Shown here: positions 1 through 8,659 of the stretch, one piece after another
Layout of the letters: each line of letters starts with the position of its first letter
Numbering within the stretch: the first letter of the stretch is position 1
Origin: Seohaeicola_A nanhaiensis
GTDB taxonomy: Bacteria > Pseudomonadota > Alphaproteobacteria > Rhodobacterales > Rhodobacteraceae
Direction: 5' to 3'
Assembly (NCBI RefSeq): GCF_042654245.1
Contig: NZ_JBHSGI010000034.1
Coordinates: 124,001 to 188,000 of the forward strand
DNA: 64,000 nucleotides
Made by a program: the position numbers and the translations under genes
Notes under the pieces: generated by a model
Databases searched by the model: none
The model's input: the letters and a program-made list of their open reading frames with translations, nothing else
Told to the model about the DNA's origin: nothing

Positions 1-1034
<1,034 letters not shown>

Positions 1035-1044
1035 TGGGAGGCCT

Positions 1045-1704
1045 TCAGAAAGTCGGGATTTCGCCCGGGGGCAGAGACAGGGGCGCGCCGGTGGCGGCGG
1101 CGACATCGGCGGCGGTCAGCCCCTCGGCGATCTCGCGCAGGGCAAAGCCCTGCGGGGTCACGTCGATCACCGCCATTTCGGTGAAGATGCGCGCCACACA
1201 GGCGGCGGCGGTGAGGGGCAGGGTGCAGCGGTCGACCAGCTTGGGACTGCCCGCGCGGTCGGTGTGGGTGGTCAACACCACGACACGGCGGGCCTTCTGG
1301 GCCAGCTCGATGCCGCCGCCGGCGCCGGGGGTGAACTGGCCGGGGATCTTCCAGTTGGCGAGGTCGCCGTTCTGGGCCACCTCGAAGGCGCCGAGCATCG
1401 TCAGGTCGAGCCGGCCCGAGCGCACCAGCGCGAAGGAGGTGGCGCTGTCGAAGAAGGCGCTGCCGGGCACGGTCGAGACATAGGCGCCGCCGGCGTCGAT
1501 CAGGTTGCGGTCGGCGCGCTCGTAAGGCAGCGCCGGGCCGATGCCGCTGAGGCCGTTTTCGGTGTGCAGGCAGACGGGGAAGTCGGGCGGGATATGCCCG
1601 ACGACGCGGGTCGGCAGGCCGATGCCGAGGTTGACCACCATGCCGGGCGCGATCTCTTGTGCGGCGCGGGCGATCATGCGGCTACGCGCGGCGGACAACG
1701 CCAT
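1045..1704 (-). CDS. 3-oxoacid CoA-transferase, subunit B
   Basis: Beta subunit (219 aa) of a family I CoA-transferase that moves CoA from a donor such as succinyl-CoA to a 3-oxoacid. VNLGIGLPT near the N terminus and TENGLSGIGP, holding the glutamate that forms the acyl-glutamyl thioester, are diagnostic. GGGIELAQKARRVVV follows as expected. The ATG at 1704 overlaps the 3' end of the alpha-subunit gene by 23 bases. A later ATG at 1677 would avoid the overlap but would drop N-terminal residues resembling the family's usual start. The pair probably activates the keto acid made by the neighbouring aminotransferase (inference). Confidence 0.9.
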   Translation of the reverse strand: MALSAARSRMIARAAQEIAPGMVVNLGIGLPTRVVGHIPPDFPVCLHTENGLSGIGPALPYERADRNLIDAGGAYVSTVPGSAFFDSATSFALVRSGRLDLTMLGAFEVAQNGDLANWKIPGQFTPGAGGGIELAQKARRVVVLTTHTDRAGSPKLVDRCTLPLTAAACVARIFTEMAVIDVTPQGFALREIAEGLTAADVAAATGAPLSLPPGEIPTF

Positions 1705-2377
1705 ACTCCTCGGTCAGGGCTTCCAGCGCGACGACATGGTCGACGAAGGGGCCGGGGGTGTGGATCTGGTCAGGCGGCAGGGCGCCGGGGGGGCCGATCT
1801 CTTCGGCCTCGGCGATCACCAGATCGGCGGCCATCGCCATGAGCGGGGCGAAGTTGCGGGCGGTGGCGACATAGGCGAGGTTGCCGAAGGTATCGGCGCG
1901 GGCGGCATGCACCAGCGCGGCATCGCAGCGTAGCGCGAGTTCGACCACGGCGGTGTCGCCGCCGATGTCGAGCCGCGGCTTGCCCCGGGTCAGGTCGGTG
2001 TCGCGGCCGATGTCGGTGACGATGGCCTTGAGGCCCGCGCCGCCCGCGCGGATGCGCTCGGCGAGGATCCCTTGGGCGCAGAATTCGACCTCGAGCGTGC
2101 CGGCGTTCATCATCGCCACCGCGCGGGGGTTCAGGCCGATGTGGGTGGTGATCAGCCGTTTGACCCGGCCCTGGGCCAGAAGGTGGTCGACGCCCATGCC
2201 GGTTTCGTTGGCGTCGTTCTTGATGACGGTCAGGTTGTCCTGGCCCTGGCGGATCAGCTCGTGGATCAGCGCGAAGGGGGTGCCGGGCACACCGAAGCCC
2301 GAGATCATCACCGTGGCGCCCGAGGGGATGCGGGCGATGGCGTCGGCCATCGCCGTGGTCTTGTCGGGGAGTTTCAC
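1682..2377 (-). CDS. 3-oxoacid CoA-transferase, subunit A
   Basis: Alpha subunit (231 aa) of the same family I CoA-transferase. The N-terminal glycine-rich ISGFGVPGTP and the TTHIGLNP segment near the middle are typical, as is KAIVTDIGRDTDLTRGKP, where related enzymes read TGVGT and similar. The usual length is about 220-235 aa. The start at 2377 overlaps the aminotransferase stop (2374) by four bases, giving tight translational coupling. The alpha/beta order and overlap match other bacterial ScoAB or AtoDA pairs; which 3-oxoacid is used is unknown. Confidence 0.9.
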   Translation of the reverse strand: MKLPDKTTAMADAIARIPSGATVMISGFGVPGTPFALIHELIRQGQDNLTVIKNDANETGMGVDHLLAQGRVKRLITTHIGLNPRAVAMMNAGTLEVEFCAQGILAERIRAGGAGLKAIVTDIGRDTDLTRGKPRLDIGGDTAVVELALRCDAALVHAARADTFGNLAYVATARNFAPLMAMAADLVIAEAEEIGPPGALPPDQIHTPGPFVDHVVALEALTEEYGVVRRA

Positions 2378-3714
2378 GCCACCGGCTCCGCGCCGAGGCG
2401 GGTCTCGGCGGCGAAGGTGTCGAGCGAGGCGGTGAGCTTGGTCATCAGCTCGTCGATCTGGTCTTCGGTGACGATCATCGGCGGGCAGACCAGGAAGTGA
2501 TCGCCCGAGGTGCCGCCGCGGGTGCGGCGGGAATAGATGATGAGGCCGCGTTCATAGGCGATGTCGACCAGACGCTGGAAGGCTTTCATCGAGGTGGGCA
2601 ACGGCTCCATCGTGGTGCGGTCGGCGACCAGTTCGAAGGCGAGCAGCAGGCCCTTGCCGCGCACGTCCCCGATGAAGGGATAGCGGTTCATCAGGCCGGT
2701 GAGGCGCGATTTCAGCAGGTCGCCCATGCGGGCGGCGTTGTCGATCAGGCCGTTCTGTTCGATCTGGTCCAGCACGGCGAGGCCGGCGGAACAGGCGAGC
2801 GGGTTGCCGGCGTAGGTGTGGCCGTGCTGGAAGCCGCCGTCGGCCATGACGGCCTCGACCATGTCGCGCCGGGCGATCATCGCGCCAAGCGGGACATAGC
2901 CGCCGCCAAAGCCCTTGGAGATGGCGATGATGTCCGGCGTGGTGCCCCAGTGGTCGGCGCCCCAGAACCTGCCGGTGCGGCCGCCGCCGGTCATGACCTC
3001 GTCATGGATCAGCAGGATGTCGTAATGGGTGCAGATCTCGCGGATGCGTTCCATGTAGCCCGCCGGCGGCACCAGCGCGCCGGTGGAGGCGCCGCCGATC
3101 GGTTCGACGATGAAGGCGAGGACGGTTTCGGGGCCTTCCTCGAGGATCTTCGCCTCGAGCATGTCGGCGTAATGCAGGCCGGTGGCCGGGTCGTCGGGGT
3201 TGAGCCCGTCGAGATAGGCGCGGGGCGCGGGGATCTTGGGCATCGCCTGCATCATCGGCTCGAACGGCCGGGTCAGCGGGTCATAGCCGGTGATTGCCAG
3301 CGCGCCGAGAGTGGAGCCGTGGTACGACGGCATGCGCGAGATGACCTTCCAGCGGCTGGACTGGTCGATGGCGAGCTTGTACTGACGGGCAAGCTTGATG
3401 GTGCTTTCGGTCGCCTCGGACCCGCCCGAGACGAAGAACACCCGGTCGAGCCCCGGCGGGCAGAGTGCGGCGGTGCGGGCGGCCAGCGCCTCGGACGCCT
3501 CGGTCTGGAAGTGCAGGCGGTAGCCGAAGGTCGATTTCTCCATCTGCGCACGCATGGCGGCCAGCACGGCAGGATTGGAGTGGCCGATGTTGGACACCAT
3601 CGCGCCCGAGGAGCCGTCGAGATAGCGGGTGCCGTCCTTGCCGTACATGTAGACGCCCTCGCCACGGTCGAGGAAGGGGCGGAAGGCGCTGGTCTGATAG
3701 AAGAGATGGGACAT
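2374..3714 (-). CDS. class III pyridoxal-phosphate aminotransferase
   Basis: A 446-aa PLP enzyme of the omega/beta-amino acid aminotransferase group. Visible features are FVSGGSEATESTIKLARQY near residue 95, which binds the cofactor phosphate; LLIHDEVMTGGGRTG with the conserved Asp; and AISKGFGGGYVPLGA with the Schiff-base Lys. It sits between an amino acid importer and a CoA-transferase, so it may turn an imported omega- or beta-amino acid into an oxo acid that is then activated (inference). It starts at ATG 3714, seven bases after the ATPase gene stop. Confidence 0.9.
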   Translation of the reverse strand: MSHLFYQTSAFRPFLDRGEGVYMYGKDGTRYLDGSSGAMVSNIGHSNPAVLAAMRAQMEKSTFGYRLHFQTEASEALAARTAALCPPGLDRVFFVSGGSEATESTIKLARQYKLAIDQSSRWKVISRMPSYHGSTLGALAITGYDPLTRPFEPMMQAMPKIPAPRAYLDGLNPDDPATGLHYADMLEAKILEEGPETVLAFIVEPIGGASTGALVPPAGYMERIREICTHYDILLIHDEVMTGGGRTGRFWGADHWGTTPDIIAISKGFGGGYVPLGAMIARRDMVEAVMADGGFQHGHTYAGNPLACSAGLAVLDQIEQNGLIDNAARMGDLLKSRLTGLMNRYPFIGDVRGKGLLLAFELVADRTTMEPLPTSMKAFQRLVDIAYERGLIIYSRRTRGGTSGDHFLVCPPMIVTEDQIDELMTKLTASLDTFAAETRLGAEPVA

Positions 3715-3721
3715 TTCAGGG

Positions 3722-4492
3722 TTACCGGTTGGCGTTCGCGAGATGCTTGCGCAGGAAATTCTGGGTGCGTTCGTTGACGGGGTTACGGAAGATCACCTCG
3801 GGCGGGCCTTCCTCGACCACGACGCCCTGATCCATGAAGAGGACGCGGTCGCAGACGCTTTCGGCGAAGCCCATCTCGTGGGTGACGATGATCATGGTCA
3901 TGTGTTCCTCGGCCAGCTTCTTCATCACGAGGTTGACCTCTTCGACCAGTTCGGGGTCGAGCGCCGAGGTGGCTTCGTCGAAGAGCATGACCTTGGGCTT
4001 CATCGCCAGCGCGCGGGCGATGGCGACGCGCTGTTTCTGGCCGCCGGAAAGCTGCGAGGGGTAATAGTCGATCCGTTCGATCATGCCGACCTTTTCAAGC
4101 TGTTCCTCGGCCAGCTTGTCGGCCTCGGCGTCGGAGATGCCCTTGAGCATCTTCGGAGCGAGCTTGATGTTGCCGCGCACCGTGAGGTGCGGGAACAGGT
4201 TGAAGTGCTGGAACACCATGCCGATGTCCTGGCGGACCTGATTGATGTGTTTCTCGTACTGGCGGTGCGGCAGCTTCTTGTTGACCTGCGTGTCTTCCAG
4301 CCAGACCTCGCCGCCGGTCAGCGGGTCGAGATCGTTGATGGCGCGCAGCAGCGTGCTCTTCCCCGACCCCGAGGGGCCGATGATGGCGACGATCTGGCCG
4401 CGCTGGACCTGAAGGTTGATGTCCTTGAGCACTTCCAGCGAGCCAAAGCTTTTCTGGGCGTGGCGGATGTCGACAAAGGGTTTCTCGGTCAT
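3722..4492 (-). CDS. polar amino acid ABC transporter, ATP-binding protein
   Basis: ATPase (256 aa) of a GlnQ/HisP-type importer acting at the inner membrane. The Walker A motif is GPSGSGKSTLLRAI, the ABC signature LSGGQKQRVAIARAL and Walker B MLFDEATSALD. The segment QDIGMVFQHFNLFPHLTV, including the Q-loop, is typical of amino acid ABC ATPases. ATG at 4492 is chosen because the family start (MTEKPFVDIRHAQKSFG) begins there, 17 bases after the permease stop; the open frame continues upstream into the permease gene. Its partners are the two permeases and the binding protein encoded just upstream in the operon. Confidence 0.95.
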   Translation of the reverse strand: MTEKPFVDIRHAQKSFGSLEVLKDINLQVQRGQIVAIIGPSGSGKSTLLRAINDLDPLTGGEVWLEDTQVNKKLPHRQYEKHINQVRQDIGMVFQHFNLFPHLTVRGNIKLAPKMLKGISDAEADKLAEEQLEKVGMIERIDYYPSQLSGGQKQRVAIARALAMKPKVMLFDEATSALDPELVEEVNLVMKKLAEEHMTMIIVTHEMGFAESVCDRVLFMDQGVVVEEGPPEVIFRNPVNERTQNFLRKHLANANR

Positions 4493-4509
4493 GGGGGGCT
4501 CCTTCGCGG

Positions 4510-5166
4510 TTACCGGCTGGCCTGGATGCGGCGTTCGATACGGCGCAGGACGGCTTCCATCGCAAGGTTGATGACATAGTAGAAGAGGGCGGCGACGAGG
4601 TAGAACTCGAAGGGCCGGTAGGTGCGGCCGATGGCGAGCTGCGCGGAGAGCGTGAGCTCGGCCACGCCGATCACCGAGACGAGGGCAGAGTCCTTGAGCA
4701 GGGCGATCATGTTGTTGCCGATGGGCGGGATCACGTCGCGCACGGCCTGGGGCACGACCACCTTGCGCAGGGTCTGGGTGCGGGAGAGTCCGAGGGTGCG
4801 CGCGGCCTCCATCTGGCCGCGGTCGACGGCGAGGATGGCGGTCTGGATCAGTTCCGAGTTGTAGACGGCGAAGTGCAGCCCGAGGCCGATCACGCCGGCG
4901 ACGAAGGCGGGCAGATCGATGCCGATCTGGACGAGGCCGAAGTAGATTAGGAACAGCTGCAGCAGCAGCGGCGTGCCCATGAACAGCCATTCGAAGGCGC
5001 GCATCGGCAGGCGGACGGCCCGGGGCGCATAGAGCGCGATGACCGCGAAGAAGATGCCGCCGACGAAGCTGAGCAGCGCGGCCGCGACGGTGATCGCGAT
5101 GGTCCAGAGCGCGCCGAGAAAGATGACGTCGAGATATTTCGGGACGACGGAGAAATCGAGACCCAT
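4510..5166 (-). CDS. polar amino acid ABC transporter permease (second)
   Basis: HisMQ-type inner-membrane permease (218 aa). It has about five hydrophobic segments and the EAA loop ARTLGLSRTQTLRKVVVPQAVRD near residues 125-150, which contacts the ATPase. GNNMIALLKDSALVSVIGVAEL is the usual sequence after the loop. It starts at ATG 5166 and ends 17 bases before the ATPase start. It forms a heterodimer with the permease encoded immediately upstream. Confidence 0.93.
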   Translation of the reverse strand: MGLDFSVVPKYLDVIFLGALWTIAITVAAALLSFVGGIFFAVIALYAPRAVRLPMRAFEWLFMGTPLLLQLFLIYFGLVQIGIDLPAFVAGVIGLGLHFAVYNSELIQTAILAVDRGQMEAARTLGLSRTQTLRKVVVPQAVRDVIPPIGNNMIALLKDSALVSVIGVAELTLSAQLAIGRTYRPFEFYLVAALFYYVINLAMEAVLRRIERRIQASR

Positions 5167-5177
5167 GGCGCCCTCCC

Positions 5178-5825
5178 TCAGACGATCCGCGCGCGCCGGT
5201 CGAGCCAGGTGATGGCGCGTCCGGTGACGTAGATGATGATCATGTAGAGAACCCCGGAGATCAGGAACATTTCAAAGGGCTTGTAGGTCGATCCGATGAA
5301 CCGCTGGGCGGTGTAGGTCAGCTCGACGACCGAGATGGCGGCGACCAGGGCGGTGCCTTTGATCAGCGCGTTGATGTTGACACCCAGCGGGCGGATCATC
5401 AGGCGCGCGGCCTGCGGCAGGATCACGTAGCGCATCGCCTGCCAGCGGCTCATGCCCAGGGTACGGCCCGCCTCGCGCTGGCCCTTGTCGATGGCGATGA
5501 TCGAGCCGCGGATGGTTTCGGTCATATAGGCGCCGATGTTGACGCCGAGGCCGATCACGCCGGCCTCGAAGGCGTCGAGCTGGATGCCGATCTGGGGACC
5601 GCCGAAGTAGAGCAGGAACAGCTGGATCAGCGCGGGCGTGCCGCGGAAGAAGCTGACGTAGGCGGCGCCGAGGAAGCGGAAGACGGCGAGGCGCGAGAGC
5701 CGTGCGGCCGCGCCAAGCGCGCCGCAGGTCAGGCCGAGGATTGTGGTCAATACCGAGAGCTGGACGGTGACCCAGGCGGCCTCGATGAAGAAGGGATAGA
5801 CCTTGAGGATGAGGGCAAAATCCAA
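5178..5825 (-). CDS. polar amino acid ABC transporter permease (first)
   Basis: HisMQ-type inner-membrane permease, about 215 aa. The EAA loop reads AGRTLGMSRWQAMRYVILPQ, followed by NALIKGTALVAAISVVEL. No ATG lies at a suitable place. A TTG at 5825 fits best: it follows the creatininase stop by 11 bases, has a G-rich sequence before it and gives a family-like N terminus (LDFALILKVYPFFIEAAW). The frame stays open further upstream inside the creatininase gene, but that part does not look like a permease. The call is secure; the exact start is not. Confidence 0.88.
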   Translation of the reverse strand: MDFALILKVYPFFIEAAWVTVQLSVLTTILGLTCGALGAAARLSRLAVFRFLGAAYVSFFRGTPALIQLFLLYFGGPQIGIQLDAFEAGVIGLGVNIGAYMTETIRGSIIAIDKGQREAGRTLGMSRWQAMRYVILPQAARLMIRPLGVNINALIKGTALVAAISVVELTYTAQRFIGSTYKPFEMFLISGVLYMIIIYVTGRAITWLDRRARIV

Positions 5826-5836
5826 CGTCCCGGCCC

Positions 5837-6628
5837 CTAGTGGTGGTCGCGGCGCTGCAGGATCGGCAGCGCCCGGATTTCGCGCACCAGCGCGGTGGTT
5901 TCCTCGATGGCGGCCTGGAGGAACTTGCCACCGGTCTCGGCGTCGGCCACGGTGGGGTCGCCCATCGTGCCCTCGGGCGAGACCTCGGACCACCAGCGCA
6001 TCAGCATGGCCTTGCCGCCGCCCTTGGCGAGGTCGAGGTTGAAGAACTTGCTGCCGGGGTTGTGCAGGTTTTGGTTGGTGGCCTTGGAGAGGTCCACGTG
6101 TTCGGGATGCAGGTGCATGTACATCGCCGCCTCGAACTCGCCCGCGTGGGCGATACCGCCGATGTCGGATTTGCGGTGTTCGTTGATGCGGTCGTTGCAG
6201 AGGTTCCAGTAGGACGCCGAGACGCAGATGATTCCGTCGCGGATCACCGTCTTTCGCGCGGCGAGGTCGAGCACTGGGTGGTTCGAGCCGTGCGAATTGA
6301 GCAGCAGGATGCGCCGGAACCCGTGATGGGCCAGCGAATGGGTGATGTCGGTGACGAAGGCGATCAGCGTTTCGGGCTGGATCCAGATGACGCCGGGAAA
6401 ATCCTTGTGGTGTTCGTTGAAGCCATAGGCGACGGGGGGCATCACGAAGACCTCCTCGGGAGCGGCCTTGGCCACGCCGTTGGCCACCGCCATGCCCAGC
6501 ACCGTGTCGGTGTCGAGCGGCATGTGGGGTCCGTGATCCTCGGTTGCCGAGACGTTCAGGATCACCACGCGGTCCTTGTCGGCGTCGCGCACGTCTTCCC
6601 AGGTCAGCTTGCCGTAGTCGGTCGTCAT
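5837..6628 (-). CDS. creatininase family amidohydrolase
   Basis: Metal-dependent amidohydrolase of the creatininase fold (263 aa), a family that opens cyclic amides or hydrolyses formamide-type bonds. Metal-site motifs are EDHGPHMPLDTDTV near residue 30, LLNSHGSNHP near residue 105 and IAHAGEFEAAMYMHLHP near residue 165. ATG at 6628 is preceded by AGGGG at a good distance; an in-frame ATG lies six bases earlier at 6634. It is placed between the binding protein and permease genes, so the transported substrate may be a lactam or N-substituted amide opened inside the cell (inference). Creatinine itself is not shown. Confidence 0.88.
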   Translation of the reverse strand: MTTDYGKLTWEDVRDADKDRVVILNVSATEDHGPHMPLDTDTVLGMAVANGVAKAAPEEVFVMPPVAYGFNEHHKDFPGVIWIQPETLIAFVTDITHSLAHHGFRRILLLNSHGSNHPVLDLAARKTVIRDGIICVSASYWNLCNDRINEHRKSDIGGIAHAGEFEAAMYMHLHPEHVDLSKATNQNLHNPGSKFFNLDLAKGGGKAMLMRWWSEVSPEGTMGDPTVADAETGGKFLQAAIEETTALVREIRALPILQRRDHH

Positions 6629-6650
6629 TCCCATCCCCTGTCGGAAGAGC

Positions 6651-6669
6651 CCGCCGGTTGATCCGGCGG
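6651..6669 (-). promoter_or_regulatory. stem-loop after the amino acid binding-protein gene
   Basis: Perfect seven-base stem CCGCCGG/CCGGCGG with a five-base loop, between the binding-protein stop (6684) and the creatininase start (6628). No U-run follows, so it is more likely a transcript-stabilising or partial-termination element that favours binding-protein expression. Confidence 0.5.
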
Positions 6670-6683
6670 ACGTTTTTGTGGTC

Positions 6684-7469
6684 TCAGCGAATGTCGCCGC
6701 CGACCCATTTGTTGGCGATCTCGAGATAGGTGCCGTCATCCATCATGGACTGCAGCGCCGCCTGCATCGCCTCTTTCAGGGCAGGGTTGCCCTCGCGGAT
6801 CGCGATGCCCGCACCGATGGCGTCGGTTTCGAGGTCGGGCAGGGCGACGAAGTCGTAGTTGCGTTCCTTCATCGCGAGAATGGCGGCGATCGAGTCGTTG
6901 ATGATCACGTCGACGCGGCCATTTTCCAGTTCGAGCAGCAGCTCGGGCAGGCCCTTGTAGGTGCGGATGTCATAGCCCTGCTCGCGCGCCCATTCCTCGT
7001 GGGTTTCGCCCAGGGTCACGCCGACCTTGGCGTCTTTCAGCTGGGCTACGCTGGTGATGCCGCTGTCGGGCTTGGTGAAGATCGCGCGCTTGGTGGTGTA
7101 GTAGGGGCCGACGAAATCGACGACCTTGTCGCGCTCTTCGGTGATCGACATCGAGCCGACGATGGCGTCGTATTTGTTGGCTAGCAGGCCGCCGATGATC
7201 CCGTCCCAGGCGGTGGTCACGATCTCGACCTCGAGACCCATGCGCTTGGCGATCTCGGCGCCGATGGCCGGGTCGAAGCCGACGACCTTGTTTTCTTCGT
7301 TGACGAAGTTGAAGGGCGGGTAGGCGCCGCTCATGGCGATCCGCATCACGCCTTTTTCCTTCAGCGTGTCGAGTTCGTCGGCGGCGGCGAAGCTGGTGCT
7401 GCCGATGGTGGTCATGGCGGCAAATCCGGCCAGGATGGCGGATTTGAGCAGTGCCCTGCGCAGTGTCAT
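6684..7469 (-). CDS. polar amino acid ABC transporter, substrate-binding protein
   Basis: Periplasmic binding protein of the SBP_bac_3 family (261 aa). A signal peptide is visible in residues 1-28 (MTLRRALLKSAILAGFAAM and onward, with a likely cut after AFAA-like SFAAA). The mature part opens with KGVMRIAMSGAYPPFNFVNE, the family's ligand-lobe start, and contains GFDPAIGAEIAKRMG and WDGIIGGLLANKYDAIVGSM. ATG at 7469 is chosen because the signal peptide starts there. It is the first gene of a minus-strand operon running to at least position 1 and divergent from the LysR gene at 7617. Confidence 0.92.
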   Translation of the reverse strand: MTLRRALLKSAILAGFAAMTTIGSTSFAAADELDTLKEKGVMRIAMSGAYPPFNFVNEENKVVGFDPAIGAEIAKRMGLEVEIVTTAWDGIIGGLLANKYDAIVGSMSITEERDKVVDFVGPYYTTKRAIFTKPDSGITSVAQLKDAKVGVTLGETHEEWAREQGYDIRTYKGLPELLLELENGRVDVIINDSIAAILAMKERNYDFVALPDLETDAIGAGIAIREGNPALKEAMQAALQSMMDDGTYLEIANKWVGGDIR

Positions 7470-7578
7470 CAGTGATCTCCCGTGTCGGTTGTTGCAGGTG
7501 GAGGCGGTGTGCCCCGATCGCGATAGGTGGGTCCGTTCGCTCGACAGAAAGCTTGCACAGGCCAAGTTCATTGGGCAA

Positions 7579-7615
7579 ATAGATAATCGCAATCCCGATC
7601 ATCGACGGAATCTAT
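7579..7615. promoter_or_regulatory. inverted repeat in the divergent LysR/transport promoter region
   Basis: ATAGAT (7579-7584) and ATCTAT (7610-7615) form a perfect inverted repeat with a 25-base spacer. It lies just before the TTG start of the LysR gene, in the 147-base gap to the divergent operon. LysR proteins usually control such divergent gaps; the site is a candidate only. Confidence 0.35.
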
Positions 7616-7616
7616 A

Positions 7617-8570
7617 TTGAACCGCTACGAACAGCGCTTTGTCTGGAACCTCGACTGGAACCTTCTGCGCACCTTCATGGTGGTGGTGGAGCAGAAGGGG
7701 ATTTCTCGGGCGGCCGATTTCCTGGGGCTGAAACAGCCGACGATCAGCAGCGCGCTGCGCCGGCTGGAGGAGACGACGGGGCAGAGGCTGGTGAATCGCA
7801 AGCCGAACCGGTTTCAGGTCACCGACGCGGGCCGGGTACTGTATGCCGAATGCGCGGCGATCTTCGGGTCGGTGGCGCAGCTGCCCGCGCTGATGGAGGC
7901 GGACCAGAAGGAACTGAGCGGGCATATCGGGTTCGTTCTGGCGAGCCATGTGGTGTCGCCGCATTTCGACGCGGTCCTGGAAGCCTATGCCAACCGTTAT
8001 CCGCGGGTGACATTCTCGATGACGGTCGAGCAGAGTGGCGCGGTGGTAACGGACATCCTGCAGAACCGGGCGAGCTTTGGCATCTGCCTGATGAACGGGG
8101 GGCCGGGCGGGCTAGAGCGGCGGGTGCTGTTCCGCGAGTTCTTCGGGCTGTATTGCGGGCCGCGGCACCGGCTGTTCGGGCGCAACAACATCGCCATCGG
8201 CGAACTGGCGGACGAGCCGTCGGTCGCCTTCCAGACCGAGAACGACGGCGGGCCGCTGGTGTCGGTCGGGCGGCTGCGCGAGCGGGCGGGGCTGGCGGCG
8301 GGGCTGAACGGGCAGAGCTCGAGCCTGGCCGAGGTGCGGCGGATGATCGTGGCCAATATCGGCATCGGCGCGCTGCCGGTGCATGTGGCGCGCAAGGACG
8401 TTCGGCTGGGCGAGCTGTGGCAGGTGCCGCCCTTCTCGCAGCTGCCGATGGTGGAGATTTTCCTGGTGACCAACCCCCGGCGCAGCCTGCCGCCGCATGA
8501 GGTCGCCTTCCTGGAAATGATCGACGAGATGCTGGAACGGGTGCCGATGGAAGAGCGCACCTACCGCTGA
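7617..8570 (+). CDS. LysR family transcriptional regulator
   Basis: A 317-aa LysR-type regulator. The N-terminal winged helix is clear: LDWNLLRTFMVVVEQKGISR, then AADFLGLKQPTISSALRRLE (recognition helix), then RKPNRFQVTDAGRVL. The rest is the periplasmic-binding-like effector domain. The first usable start is TTG at 7617; no ATG precedes the helix-turn-helix. It is divergent from the ABC/creatininase/CoA-transferase operon and is the likely regulator of it, with a substrate-related inducer (inference). Confidence 0.9.
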   Translation: MNRYEQRFVWNLDWNLLRTFMVVVEQKGISRAADFLGLKQPTISSALRRLEETTGQRLVNRKPNRFQVTDAGRVLYAECAAIFGSVAQLPALMEADQKELSGHIGFVLASHVVSPHFDAVLEAYANRYPRVTFSMTVEQSGAVVTDILQNRASFGICLMNGGPGGLERRVLFREFFGLYCGPRHRLFGRNNIAIGELADEPSVAFQTENDGGPLVSVGRLRERAGLAAGLNGQSSSLAEVRRMIVANIGIGALPVHVARKDVRLGELWQVPPFSQLPMVEIFLVTNPRRSLPPHEVAFLEMIDEMLERVPMEERTYR

Positions 8571-8659
8571 GCGGAAGGCCGCCCCGGATCGATTTAATTT
8601 TTTGTTGATCGGGCGTTGCGGCCTGTTCAATCCGGCATGGCCGTCACATATTCGAGGGC

